Part shown: positions 23,276 through 31,867 of the stretch, piece after piece
Position numbering within the stretch: the first letter of the stretch is position 1
Layout of the letters: every line of letters begins with the position of its first letter
Assembly: GCF_900099965.1 (NCBI RefSeq)
Contig: NZ_FNDJ01000024.1
Coordinates: 1-64,000, forward strand
Reading direction: 5' to 3'
DNA from: Nonomuraea jiangxiensis
GTDB taxonomy: Bacteria; Actinomycetota; Actinomycetes; Streptosporangiales; Streptosporangiaceae
DNA length: 64,000 nucleotides
Translations under genes and position numbers: made by a program
The notes under the pieces: model-generated
Told to the model about the DNA's origin: nothing
The model's input: the letters and a program-made list of their open reading frames with translations, nothing else
Database searches by the model: none

Positions 23276-24798
23276 CGCCGCATCGGAGTTCGTGGCCACG
23301 TCACCTGTGGGAGCGGCTGCGCCATTGGTGGCAGACCCTCGGCCGATTGGTGCGGTGGGGGGTCGCCGTCGGGGGCGCGCTGCTGGTGTTGGCGGCGGTC
23401 GGAATACCGTCCGGCCTGATCGTGCGGAACATGCTCTACTGCGATCCCTACGACATCCGCCGCGTCTCGGTGAACGTGGGTGAGCAGGAGAGGGAGGAAT
23501 GCGTCGGGGTCAGCGGCACGTACGCGTTCGAACCGCGCTTCGCCGAGATCGTGAAGGCGATGGCCGCGGAGAACGCGTTCGCCACGAAGGGCGGGCCTGG
23601 CAGCTACTACACCATCGCCTTCCTCGGCCCGCTCACCCAGCCGGAGCCACGGGTGGTGCACCAACTTGAGGGCGCCGTGGCGGCCCAGCACCGGGCCAAC
23701 CACGGCCCGGTCGTCGGCCAGATTCCACCGATCAAGCTGGTGCTGGCCAACACCGACAGCATGGAGAGCAACTGGCGGCGGACGACCGAGGACCTGCTGG
23801 CCCGGGTGGACTCCGAAGACCGGTTGGTCGCGGTGGCCGGGCTCGGGCGCAGCACCGCATCCACCCTGGAGTCGCTCAAGCTCCTGGCCACCAAGAACCT
23901 GGCCATGGTCGGCGACGCCGTCACCTCCGACGCCATCGACCGGACCAGGGTGCCCGGCTTCGTCCGGGTGAACCCACGGGTGAGCGAGCAGGTCAGCCTG
24001 CTGGCCAAGTACGTCGGCAGCGGCGGCGGTAAGGGCTGGCGCACCGCGGCCCTCATCCACTCCGCCAAGCCCGGCGACCTGTACGCCGACTCGCTGGCGG
24101 CCGAGTTCAAGCGGCACATGAAGACACAGTGGGACGCGGGCGGCAACGTCGATTATCCGTTCGGTGACCCGCCGGGCAACCAGTGGCGGATCATCATGAG
24201 CAACCTGTGCGCCCGGCCGCCGGACGTGATCTTCTATGCCGGGCGGGGCAGCGACCTGCACACCTTCGTCAACTCGCTGCGTGAGAGCGGCAAGTGCCTG
24301 GGACCGGTCAACATCGTGACCGGCTCCGACGTGGTGCGGCTGAGGACCGAGCAGTTCCCTGAAGACACCTTCGAGTCGATCTCGCTGACGTATGTGCCTC
24401 TCGCCGAGCCGTCGCTGTTCAAGTGCGAGGGGAACGGGCCGTACCAACGGCTGCTGGAGGCGTACCAGGAACTGAAGTTCGACGAGGAGAATCTCGGCAC
24501 CGGGTGGGGGATCATGGCGCACGACGCGGTGCTCGCCGCCGCGCAGGCGGTGCGGGACGTGGCCGGCGACTCGAGCAAGGACGAGGTCACTCCTGGCGCG
24601 GTGAGCGGGATGCTCCCCCTGTACGCGCTGCCCAACACGGCGGTGTCGGGGGCGAGCGGGTCCATCATGTTCGACTCCAGGACCGGCAACCGGCTGGGGT
24701 TGGCGCTGCCTGTCCTGCGGTTCCGCCAGGGCGCCGCCCCCGAGGTGCTGAGCGACCCGCGTCGGGCTCAGGAGCATCCATGCCACAAGCGTGACTGA
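23272..24798 (+). CDS. Membrane-anchored periplasmic-binding-like protein
   Basis: 508 residues. Short cytoplasmic N-terminus, one membrane helix at about residues 30-55 (WGVAVGGALLVLAAVGIPSG), then a large extracellular domain. The domain resembles type I periplasmic binding proteins of the branched-chain amino-acid (LivJ) family: ITIAFLGPLT-like start, VAVAGLGRSTASTLESLKLL, AMVGDAVTSDAID, FYAGRGSDLHTFVN, GWGIMAHDAVLAAAQAVRDV. No transporter genes are nearby. Coupled to the cytosolic NTPase by a 4-base overlap, it is more likely a receptor or sensor than part of an importer (inference). Confidence 0.8.
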   Translation: MTPHRSSWPRHLWERLRHWWQTLGRLVRWGVAVGGALLVLAAVGIPSGLIVRNMLYCDPYDIRRVSVNVGEQEREECVGVSGTYAFEPRFAEIVKAMAAENAFATKGGPGSYYTIAFLGPLTQPEPRVVHQLEGAVAAQHRANHGPVVGQIPPIKLVLANTDSMESNWRRTTEDLLARVDSEDRLVAVAGLGRSTASTLESLKLLATKNLAMVGDAVTSDAIDRTRVPGFVRVNPRVSEQVSLLAKYVGSGGGKGWRTAALIHSAKPGDLYADSLAAEFKRHMKTQWDAGGNVDYPFGDPPGNQWRIIMSNLCARPPDVIFYAGRGSDLHTFVNSLRESGKCLGPVNIVTGSDVVRLRTEQFPEDTFESISLTYVPLAEPSLFKCEGNGPYQRLLEAYQELKFDEENLGTGWGIMAHDAVLAAAQAVRDVAGDSSKDEVTPGAVSGMLPLYALPNTAVSGASGSIMFDSRTGNRLGLALPVLRFRQGAAPEVLSDPRRAQEHPCHKRD

Positions 24799-24895
24799 TC
24801 TTCGTAAGAGCCCACCGCGCCGCTGGTGAAGGCCCCTGTGAGCCCTCTCAGGGCATCTCAGCGTCGCCACAGGATCTCCGCCATAAATTGCGAAC

Positions 24896-25954
24896 ATGAC
24901 GGACGCAGCGCAAGTCACCGAACCGCGTCGGCGGTCGTCCTGGACCGGGTACGCGGCCTTGGGCTGGGCGGCGGTGTACGGAGGGTTCGGCCTGGTCTCG
25001 GCGCTGAATGGGACCGCGGTGTTCTACCGCGCCGCGGAGCCGTTACCCCTTGGCCTGAACTGGACGATCGTGGCCCTGGCCGTCCTGGCGGCCATGGTGG
25101 CCCTGGCCACCGTACGGCCCTGGGGCCGCCGGATTCCCCGGCAGGTCGTCACCGTCGTCCTGGTCGGACTGTGCGTGCTGAGTGGCGCGGCCGCGTTCGG
25201 CCTGCTGATGGATTTGGTCTCGTTCGGCTTCAACCAGACCGTCGACAGCTGGACGTCCACCGCCAACCGGGCGCTGGCGGCCGTCGGCGTGGTGCTGCTC
25301 ATCGTCACGGCTCGGTCCTACCGTTCCTCCGCGGACGCCGCCTGTCAGCGGTGCGGCGCGGTCCACACCTCCCCCACCGTACGGAGCAGGCCGGAGCCCA
25401 CACCCGCTCCCCGGAGCGTCCGCGTGCTGGCCTATGTGGGCGCATGCGCGTTCCTGCCGTACGCGGCCATGAAGATGACGTGGGCGCTGGGCGGGACCTT
25501 CGCCGGTGTCAGCGGGGAGCAGATGCTGGCGATATCCGTGCGCAACGGCGCCTCCGGAGTGTGGCTCACCCTGGCCCGCTGGGGCATCGACGGCACGGTG
25601 CTGCTGGCCGCGCTCGGCGTGTTCCTCATCCTCGGTCTGGTACGGCCGTGGGGGCAGGTGTTCCCTCGGTGGACGCTCGCCCTGCGCGGCAGGCGGGTGC
25701 CTCGTTGGCTGCCGCTCGCCCCCGCGCTGATCGGCGCCGCCTCGCTCGCACCCTACGGCGCGGTCGGAGTGGTGTACGCCGCACTCGGCACGGCAGGTGT
25801 GGTGACCGTCTCCCGGGGAGACTTCCTCACCTCGGCCGACGCCCTGCTGGTGACCTGGTTCGGGCTCGGCACCTTCGCCGTGTACGGCATCGCACTGGGC
25901 GCGGCCGCCTGGTCCTACCTGCGCCGCACCCAGCCGATCTGCTCGGTGGCCTGA
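24896..25954 (+). CDS. Polytopic membrane protein, function unknown
   Basis: 352 residues, ATG 24896. About eight hydrophobic segments; two similar halves, each with a pattern of VRPWG followed by P-R (TVRPWGRRIPRQ and LVRPWGQVFPRW), suggest internal duplication. A CxxC (DAACQRCGAVH) lies in the central loop near residue 150. No family recognised. It follows the binding-protein gene by about 100 bases and could be in the same transcription unit. Confidence 0.65.
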   Translation: MTDAAQVTEPRRRSSWTGYAALGWAAVYGGFGLVSALNGTAVFYRAAEPLPLGLNWTIVALAVLAAMVALATVRPWGRRIPRQVVTVVLVGLCVLSGAAAFGLLMDLVSFGFNQTVDSWTSTANRALAAVGVVLLIVTARSYRSSADAACQRCGAVHTSPTVRSRPEPTPAPRSVRVLAYVGACAFLPYAAMKMTWALGGTFAGVSGEQMLAISVRNGASGVWLTLARWGIDGTVLLAALGVFLILGLVRPWGQVFPRWTLALRGRRVPRWLPLAPALIGAASLAPYGAVGVVYAALGTAGVVTVSRGDFLTSADALLVTWFGLGTFAVYGIALGAAAWSYLRRTQPICSVA

Positions 25955-26106
25955 ACGCCATGAGGGCTTTTCGCGGCATTTTTGTTGTCCGTTATGCCGT
26001 CCCCGGTCTCCTTTAGTGGAAGACTCACGACGCGCCTCATAGGCCGATCGCGCCCTGGCCCGGGGGGCTGACCGGCCGACGAGGCAACCGACGGAAAGCG
26101 AGGGCC

Positions 26107-27933
26107 ATGCCGGGAACAGGTAGGGGCGAGCCCGACGCGGCGCTGGTGACCGCCGCGCGCGAGGGAGACCAGCGTGCCCTGGACGCCCTGGTGGCCGGCT
26201 CGCTCCCCCTCGTCTACAACATCGTGGGGCGGGCGCTCAACGGGCACAACGATGTGGACGACGTGGTTCAGGAGACGTTGCTCCGGGTCGTGCACGGGCT
26301 CTCCGGCCTTCGCGACCCGGGCGCGTACCGGTCCTGGCTGGTGGCCATCACCGTCCGGCAGGTACGCGACCACGAGCGGGACCGCCGTACCACCCAGCAC
26401 CGCAGGGAGGACCTGGACAGCGCCGACGAGGTGGCCGACCCGGCCTCCGACTTCGCCGCGGTGACCATCCTCCGGCTCGGTCTCACCGATCAGCGCCGCG
26501 AGGTCGCCGAGGCCACCCGCTGGCTGGACCGCGAGGACCAGGGGCTGCTCGCCCTGTGGTGGCTGGAGGAGACCGGCGAACTGGACCGGGCGGACCTCGC
26601 GAAAGCCCTCGGCCTGTCCCATCGGCACACCGCCGTCCGCGTCCAGCGGATGAAGGAGCAGATCCACACGAGCCGCACCGTCGTACGCGCGCTGCAAGCC
26701 GACCCTCGCTGCCCGGATCTGCGTACCCTCGCCTGGAGCTGGGACGGCGTGCCCAGCCCTCTGTGGCGTAAGCGCTTCGCCCGGCACGTCCGCGACTGCG
26801 CGGTCTGCGGGCGGCGCACCGCCGGCATGCTGCCCATCGACCGCCTGCTCAGCGGGCTGCCCCTGCTGCCGCTGCCGGCCGGATACCTGCTGGACCACCT
26901 CCCGGCCGCCCACGCCCTCGCGGTACCGCCGCCGCGCGGCCTGTTGTCCTCCCTGACGCAGAACCCGGTCGCCGGGAAGGCGGCCGTCGCCGGGGTGATC
27001 ACCGTCGTGACCGGCGCCGTCGTGGCCGGGCAGCTCACCGGACCCAACGAGCCGCCCGTACCCCGGACGGCGCCCCGCATGACGGCGTCCCCGTCCGAGC
27101 CCTCGCCCTCCACCCGGCGCGAGACGTCCCCTGCCCCCACCGCCGGTCCCACGCCGGTCCGGGTCAAACGCTCCGCCACCGCCGCCCCGCGGCCTGCCTC
27201 CGCGAAGAAGGGGGTGAGCGTGTGGGAGATGCCCGGAGCCGGCAAGGCGCTCGCCAAGTCCGGTGCGCGCTGGTATTACACCTGGTCAACCGCGCCTGAG
27301 GGCCCCGGAGTGCCGGAAGGGGTGGAGTTCGTACCGATGATCTGGGGCGCCGGCAGCGTCACCGACGCCAACCTCGCCCGGGCCAGGAGCGCCGGCCCCT
27401 ACCTGCTCGCCTTCAACGAGCCGGACCTGCCCCAGCAGGCCAACATGACGGTGGAACAGGCCCTGGACCTGTGGCCGCGGCTCATGAAGGCGGGCAAGGT
27501 GCTCGGCAGCCCCGGTGTCGCATTCGGCGGGGCCACCCCGAACGGCTGGCTGGACCGGTTCATGAAGGGTGCGGCCGAACGGGACTACCGCGTCGACTTC
27601 GTCACCCTGCACTGGTACGGCGCCGACTTCCGTACCGAGGCGGCCGTCCGGCAGCTCAAGACCTACCTCCAGGCGGTCCACAAGCGCTATCGCAAACCCA
27701 TCTGGCTCACCGAGTACGCGCTCATCGACTTCTCGAACGGCACCCGTTACGCCGGCGACGCGGAGCAGGCGGCCTTCATCACGGCCTCCACCAAGATGCT
27801 CGCCTCGCTGCCCTACGTGCAGCGTTACGCGTGGTTCGGGCTGCCTTCGGAGGACGGCAAGCAGGGCAGCGGACTGTTCCGCGGCGACGGGCGGGCGACC
27901 AAGGCCGGCCGCGCCTTCCAGGAGGCCCGCTGA
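26107..27933 (+). CDS. Sigma factor fused to zinc-finger, membrane helix and GH128-like domain
   Basis: 608 residues. ECF-like sigma region 2 at about 10-100 (VQETLLRVVHGL, YRSWLVAITVRQVRDHERDRR), region 4 at about 150-200 (ADLAKALGLSHRHTAVRVQRMKEQ), and a zinc anti-sigma-like motif HVRDCAVCGRR (HxxxCxxC) near 227-237. Then one membrane helix at about 288-310 (AVAGVITVVTGAVVAGQL), a Ser/Pro/Thr linker to about 360, and a Glyco_hydro_cc (GH128) domain to the end with both catalytic Glu motifs (LLAFNEPDLP and WLTEYALIDF). The sigma part would be inside and the hydrolase outside. Its hydrolase domain matches the secreted paralogue at 28243-29619. Target glycan probably beta-1,3-glucan by family. 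Confidence 0.85.
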   Translation: MPGTGRGEPDAALVTAAREGDQRALDALVAGSLPLVYNIVGRALNGHNDVDDVVQETLLRVVHGLSGLRDPGAYRSWLVAITVRQVRDHERDRRTTQHRREDLDSADEVADPASDFAAVTILRLGLTDQRREVAEATRWLDREDQGLLALWWLEETGELDRADLAKALGLSHRHTAVRVQRMKEQIHTSRTVVRALQADPRCPDLRTLAWSWDGVPSPLWRKRFARHVRDCAVCGRRTAGMLPIDRLLSGLPLLPLPAGYLLDHLPAAHALAVPPPRGLLSSLTQNPVAGKAAVAGVITVVTGAVVAGQLTGPNEPPVPRTAPRMTASPSEPSPSTRRETSPAPTAGPTPVRVKRSATAAPRPASAKKGVSVWEMPGAGKALAKSGARWYYTWSTAPEGPGVPEGVEFVPMIWGAGSVTDANLARARSAGPYLLAFNEPDLPQQANMTVEQALDLWPRLMKAGKVLGSPGVAFGGATPNGWLDRFMKGAAERDYRVDFVTLHWYGADFRTEAAVRQLKTYLQAVHKRYRKPIWLTEYALIDFSNGTRYAGDAEQAAFITASTKMLASLPYVQRYAWFGLPSEDGKQGSGLFRGDGRATKAGRAFQEAR

Positions 27934-27984
27934 TCCGTCCCCGGCGACGCGATCGTTCGCGGGGTGGCAGGGGCCACAGCCGCA

Positions 27985-28061
27985 CCGGACCTGGGAGCCG
28001 CGCGGGCTTGCGGGCCCGGCCGGGCCGTGCCGGACCTGGAAGCCGCGCGGGCTTGCGGGCC
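27985..28061. repeat. 32-bp direct repeat, period 45
   Basis: A 32-base unit beginning CCGGACCTGGGAGCCGCGCG occurs at 27985-28016 and again at 28030-28061 with one mismatch. A degraded third copy of its core follows near 28066-28085. It lies in the 309-bp gap between the two convergent GH128 genes; the rest of the gap is GC-rich with no gene. Confidence 0.75.
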
Positions 28062-28242
28062 AGGGGCCGCGCGGCCTTGCGGAGCCGCGGTGCCCGGCCG
28101 GGCCGTGGGACGGGCTGCGTCCCACGGCCCGGCGCGGAAGGCTCGCCTCATCGCCGGCCGGGGCTGCGCCGCGGACGTCCGCGGCGACTTCCCCGGCCCC
28201 GGCCGGGCGACGGGCGGGCGGGCGGGTGCCTCCGCTCAGTAC

Positions 28243-29619
28243 TCAGCGAGCCTCTTGGAAGGCACGACCCGCGGGGGTGGCGTCGCCGTTGCTGCGGAAC
28301 AGCCCGGTGCCCTGCTTGCCGTCCTCGGCGGGCAGGCCGAACCACGCGAACCGGTGTACGAACGTCAGCGACTCCAGCATCTTGGTCGACGCGGTGACGA
28401 AGGCCGCCTGCTGCGCCTCACTGGGGAAGCGGGCGCCCTGGGAGAAGTCGATGAGCGCGTACTCGGTGAGCCAGATCGGCTTCTTGTACCGGTCGTACAC
28501 CGCCTGGAGGTAGGACTTGAGCTGACCGACCGCGGCCTCGGTGCGGAAGTCACCGCCATACCAGTGCAGGGTGACGAAGTCGACGCGGTAGTTCTTCTGC
28601 TCCGCGCCCTTCATGAACTTGTCCAGCCAACCGCCGGCCCGGTCCCCGCCCCACGCGACGGCGGGGCTGCCGAGCTTCTGCCCGGTGGACATGAGCTTCG
28701 GCCACAGCGACAGCGCCTTGTCCACGGTCATGTTGGACTGCTCGGCCATGTCCGGCTCGTTGAAGCCGAGCAGGTAGGAGCCGGCGCTCTTGGCCTGGGC
28801 GAGATTGGAGTCGGTGACGCTGTTGGCGCCCCAGATCATCGGGACGAACTCGCTGGACTTGGGGGTGGTGATGCCGTTGTGGTTCGTGGACCAGGTGTAG
28901 TACCAGTGCGCACCGGACTTGGCGAGCGCCGTGCTGACGTTGGGCATCTGCCACACGCCCACGCCCTTCTTGCCGGAGGGCGCCGCGGGCGGGTCGACCG
29001 GTTTGGTGGGGGTGGGGGTCGGCTGCTGCGGGGAGCCCGTCGGCTGGGTGCGGGTGGGGGTCGGCTGCGGGGAGGCAGTGGGCAGCGGAGTGGTTCCGCC
29101 CTTGCCGAACACCTGGAACTCCCATACGGACACGCCGTACTGGGTGGAGCGCTTGGTCGCGTACAGCCGGACGTACCGGGCGTTGCCCGACACTTGGATC
29201 GTCTGCTCACCGCCCCTGCCGGCGGTGGTGCTGTAGACGTTGTTCCACCGCAGGCCGTTGTTCGACGTCTGGATCTTGAACGCCCTGGCGTACGAGCGTT
29301 CCCAGTTGATCACGACCTTCTTGATCTTGGTGGTCTTCCCGAGGTCCACCTGCAACCACTGCGGGTCGCTGAACTTGCTCGACCAGCGGGTGTTCGCCTT
29401 GCCGTCGACCGCGTTCGTCGCGGGCAGGCCGCCGTTCTCCGCTGAGGACGCGAGGGCTGGACGGTGCTGCGACAGCGGCAGCTCCGCCGCGCCGGCCGGA
29501 GTGCCGTTGATCATGGAGGCACCCAGGACGGCCGCGAGGACGCCTACGAGCCCGACACGGCGAACCTGCCGAGCGGCTCTACGGCCCGGTGCGGCGCCAC
29601 GCTGGATAATCTCGCTCAT
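28243..29619 (-). CDS. Secreted F5/8C-GH128-like glycoside hydrolase
   Basis: 458 residues. Signal peptide about 1-45 (VRRVGLVGVLAAVLGASMI, cleavage AGA-AE). Residues about 50-180 form an F5/8 type C (CBM32-like) module: LASSAENGGLPATNAVDG, TRWSSKFSDPQWLQVDLG. A Pro/Thr/Ser linker (TPTPTKP) follows, then a Glyco_hydro_cc / GH128 domain with LLGFNEPDMA (acid/base) and WLTEYALIDF (nucleophile). The catalytic part is closely similar to the C-terminus of the sigma-factor fusion 310 bp away, from GKKGVGVWQMP to the shared ending AGRAFQEAR. Probable role: hydrolysis of beta-1,3-glucan outside the cell. Confidence 0.88.
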   Translation of the reverse strand: MSEIIQRGAAPGRRAARQVRRVGLVGVLAAVLGASMINGTPAGAAELPLSQHRPALASSAENGGLPATNAVDGKANTRWSSKFSDPQWLQVDLGKTTKIKKVVINWERSYARAFKIQTSNNGLRWNNVYSTTAGRGGEQTIQVSGNARYVRLYATKRSTQYGVSVWEFQVFGKGGTTPLPTASPQPTPTRTQPTGSPQQPTPTPTKPVDPPAAPSGKKGVGVWQMPNVSTALAKSGAHWYYTWSTNHNGITTPKSSEFVPMIWGANSVTDSNLAQAKSAGSYLLGFNEPDMAEQSNMTVDKALSLWPKLMSTGQKLGSPAVAWGGDRAGGWLDKFMKGAEQKNYRVDFVTLHWYGGDFRTEAAVGQLKSYLQAVYDRYKKPIWLTEYALIDFSQGARFPSEAQQAAFVTASTKMLESLTFVHRFAWFGLPAEDGKQGTGLFRSNGDATPAGRAFQEAR

Positions 29620-29913
29620 GAGGGATGAAATCCTTCGTCAGGGGGATTCGTGGAGCTGATGACCCGGCATCGCCCGGACGGAAGACAGGGCGCGGACACC
29701 GCTGCCCGATCGGCAGCGGCGCCAGGACGAGGGCATACGGGTGCCATCCGGGCCTCCCTTGTTGCCATGTCCCGCGCCTCTCCTCTTCACCACGCCCGGC
29801 AGCCGGACGCATCCGCTCCTGACTAGGAGACGCGGCCGCCCGACCCGGGATAACCGAAATCTGGAAAATCGGGTCAGGACTTTGTGGACCCACCGAGTCC
29901 GAGCTCGTCAACG

Positions 29914-30763
29914 TCAGGAACGCGTCCTGATCATGTCCAGGGAGATCTGCCAGAGCCGCGCGGCCGCCTGGGGGTCGAGGGCGTACGCCGCCACACCGCG
30001 TCGCAGCCCCGGCGTGTGCGGAACAGCCTCCTGGCAGTCCTCGAAGTATTTCCCCGTGACGCCTTCGACGAGAGGCGAGGCGGCCAGCAGGGTCGAGGTG
30101 GCCGCGCCCTGCGGGATGTCCTTGACCGATACGCCCGAGCCGGCGCCGGGCTCGAACGACTCGGGCGGAGCCGTCATGTGCCGGCCGAGTCCGGTGGCCC
30201 AGATGCGGCCCGGGTTGAGGGCGTTGACGGCGATGCCGTCCCGGGCCCAGCGCCTGGCGGCTTCGACGGCGAACAGGATGTTCGCGGTCTTGGACTGGCT
30301 GTAGGCCCGCCAGGCGTCGTAGGGGCGCTTGTGAAAGTTGATGTCGTCCCAGATGACGTCCCCGTTGACATGGCCCACGGAGCTGACGACGACGACCCGG
30401 GCGCGCTCCGCGGAGGCGAGGGCGTCGTGCAGTCCGAGGGTGAGGGCGAAGTGGCCGAGGTGGTTCGTGGCGAACTGCATCTCCCAGCCCTCGGGGGTAC
30501 GCCACTCGGGCGTGGCCATGATGCCGGCGTTGTCGACCAGGATGTCCAGCCGCCCTCGCGGCGACCTGCTCCCCTCTGGTGGTGTCACGTACGGCGAGGG
30601 TCACCTCGGCGCCCGCCTTGGCCAGTGCCCGCGCGGTCTCCACGCCGATGCCCGACGATGCCCCGGTCACGATGGCCCTCCCGCCGGACAGGTCCACTCC
30701 GTCCACCGTTTCCTCGGCGGTGGTGGTCGCCCCGAAGGGCGTGGCGATGCGTTGTGTGCTCAT
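29914..30763 (-). pseudogene. Short-chain dehydrogenase gene, broken by deletion/frameshift
   Basis: The N-terminal part begins at ATG 30763 (MSTQRIATPFGATTTAEET) and holds the NAD(P) motif TGASSGIGVETARALAKAG up to LAVRDTTRGEQVAARAA near 30555. The rest is in another frame (GRLDILVDNAGIMAT, SSVGHVNGD, YSQSKTANILFAVEAARRW) down to 29914. About 25 residues expected between the two (third strand region) are missing. So a deletion of a length not divisible by three removed that segment and shifted the frame. The active-site Tyr/Lys are present in the orphan half, but no full enzyme can be made. Similar to the WW-domain oxidoreductase/retinol-dehydrogenase type of SDR. Confidence 0.85.
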
Positions 30764-30794
30764 GCGGATGTCCCTTTGAGGTGCCCATAAGATT

Positions 30795-30846
30795 AAGCGG
30801 AGCCGGGTCCGATTAGCTCGACTCTAAGCGGACCCGGCTCCGGTTG
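30795..30846. promoter_or_regulatory. Two tandem palindromes, probable TetR operators
   Basis: Two 22-base imperfect palindromes, each starting TAAGCGGA and with TCCG in the right half, have their left ends 31 bases apart (30795 and 30826). The first is TAAGCGGA-N6-TCCGATTA; the second TAAGCGGA-N6-TCCGGTTG. Their cores CGGAGCCGGGTCCG (30798-30811) and CGGACCCGGCTCCG (30829-30842) are exact inverted copies of each other. They fill the divergent gap between the broken SDR and the TetR gene, as for an autoregulating TetR repressor. Confidence 0.75.
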
Positions 30847-30857
30847 CAAATGCGAGG

Positions 30858-31430
30858 ATGCGATTCATGAACATGAGGGACAGACAGCCCCGCGCCGACG
30901 CCAGGGCGAACCGCGATCGGCTCATCGAAGTCGCGGCGCGCACGTTCGCCCGGGAGGGCGCCGGGGCATCGCTCAAGGGCATCGCGAAGGAGGCCGGCGT
31001 AGGCATCGGGACCCTTTACCGGCACTTCCCGACCCGCGAGTCCCTCATCGAGGCCGCGCACACGAGCGAACTCGCGCGGGTCTGCGAGTCGGCGGACGAC
31101 CTGCTCGCCACAATGCCGCCGGATGAGGCGTTGCGTGCCTGGCTCGGACGGTGGGTGACCTATCTCACGGCCAAGCACGGCCTCGCGCAGGCACTGCGCG
31201 CGACCGCGGCCTCCGGCGAGGACGCCGTCGCCTTCCCGGGCGCCAGGGCCCTCGCACTCGCCGCCGTGGACCGGCTGCTGGACGCCGGAGTACGCGACGG
31301 CACCCTCCGCCAGGGAGTCGAGCCGCTGGACGTCCTGGTCGCCGCACACGGCGCCGCCCTCGCGGCCATGGACCCCGGCCAGGTCGTACGCTTGCTCGAC
31401 TACCTCATGGACGCCCTGCGCGCTCGATAG
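30858..31430 (+). CDS. TetR-family transcriptional regulator
   Basis: 190 residues; ATGs at 30858, 30867 and 30873 are all in frame, and 30867 has the best spacing from AGGATG. The N-terminal HTH is canonical: RANRDRLIEVAARTFAREG, SLKGIAKEAGVGIGTLYRHF, PTRESLIEAA. The C-terminal ligand domain is all-helical, of the type found in SDR-linked TetR proteins. Divergent from the SDR pseudogene with two operator-like palindromes between, so it probably repressed that gene; its target is now broken. Confidence 0.9.
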   Translation: MRFMNMRDRQPRADARANRDRLIEVAARTFAREGAGASLKGIAKEAGVGIGTLYRHFPTRESLIEAAHTSELARVCESADDLLATMPPDEALRAWLGRWVTYLTAKHGLAQALRATAASGEDAVAFPGARALALAAVDRLLDAGVRDGTLRQGVEPLDVLVAAHGAALAAMDPGQVVRLLDYLMDALRAR

Positions 31431-31479
31431 CAGGCGGCCCCGCCTCGATCCGCGGCTCGACCGGGTCCCGGCGTTGCCA

Positions 31480-31703
31480 CCCGTCATGGCGGCAGATGCG
31501 GCACCCGTCATGCGATCGGGGTTGGTGTGTGTCCCGAGCCCGGACGGGTGCTTGAGGGGCCAGAGGTCTTGGCCGCCCAGACTCGCCCAGTCGCCCCAGC
31601 CACCGTTGGGCGCCAGCTGCCCGCGACTGTACAAAGCGCCATCACCACCAATGACGAACACCTGCAACCGACCATCCCCATTCGGGGCCGTGACAGGGGG
31701 CAC
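31480..31703 (-). pseudogene. Fragment of a PLL/tachylectin-like propeller
   Basis: The minus strand encodes LQVFVIGGDGALYSRGQLAP then NGGWGDWASLGG, one blade of the lectin-like beta-propeller common in actinobacterial secreted proteins. Only about one blade remains, with no start context, signal or further blades. Following codons show no similarity. A relic of a lost gene. Confidence 0.6.
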
Positions 31704-31746
31704 CCGAGGCTCCTCGACAGGAGGCTCCTCGCCTCGGGGTCGTCGG

Positions 31747-31830
31747 GCCTGCGTGCTCGGCGGCCCACACCTTCGTCAGCTGCTCCAGGGCCGCCTTGGA
31801 GGCGGAGTACCTGCCGGTGCCCTTGGCGGG
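31747..31830 (-). pseudogene. Fragment of a short-chain dehydrogenase
   Basis: The minus strand reads GTGRYSASKAALEQLTKVWA, the YxxxK active-site segment of an SDR, then AEHAG, after which the frame loses similarity. About 25 residues remain of about 250. It is a different SDR from the broken gene at 29914-30763, which has YSQSK. Confidence 0.65.
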
Positions 31831-31867
31831 GACCCCTCCATCGGGCCGGTCGCTGCCCACGTCGGGG

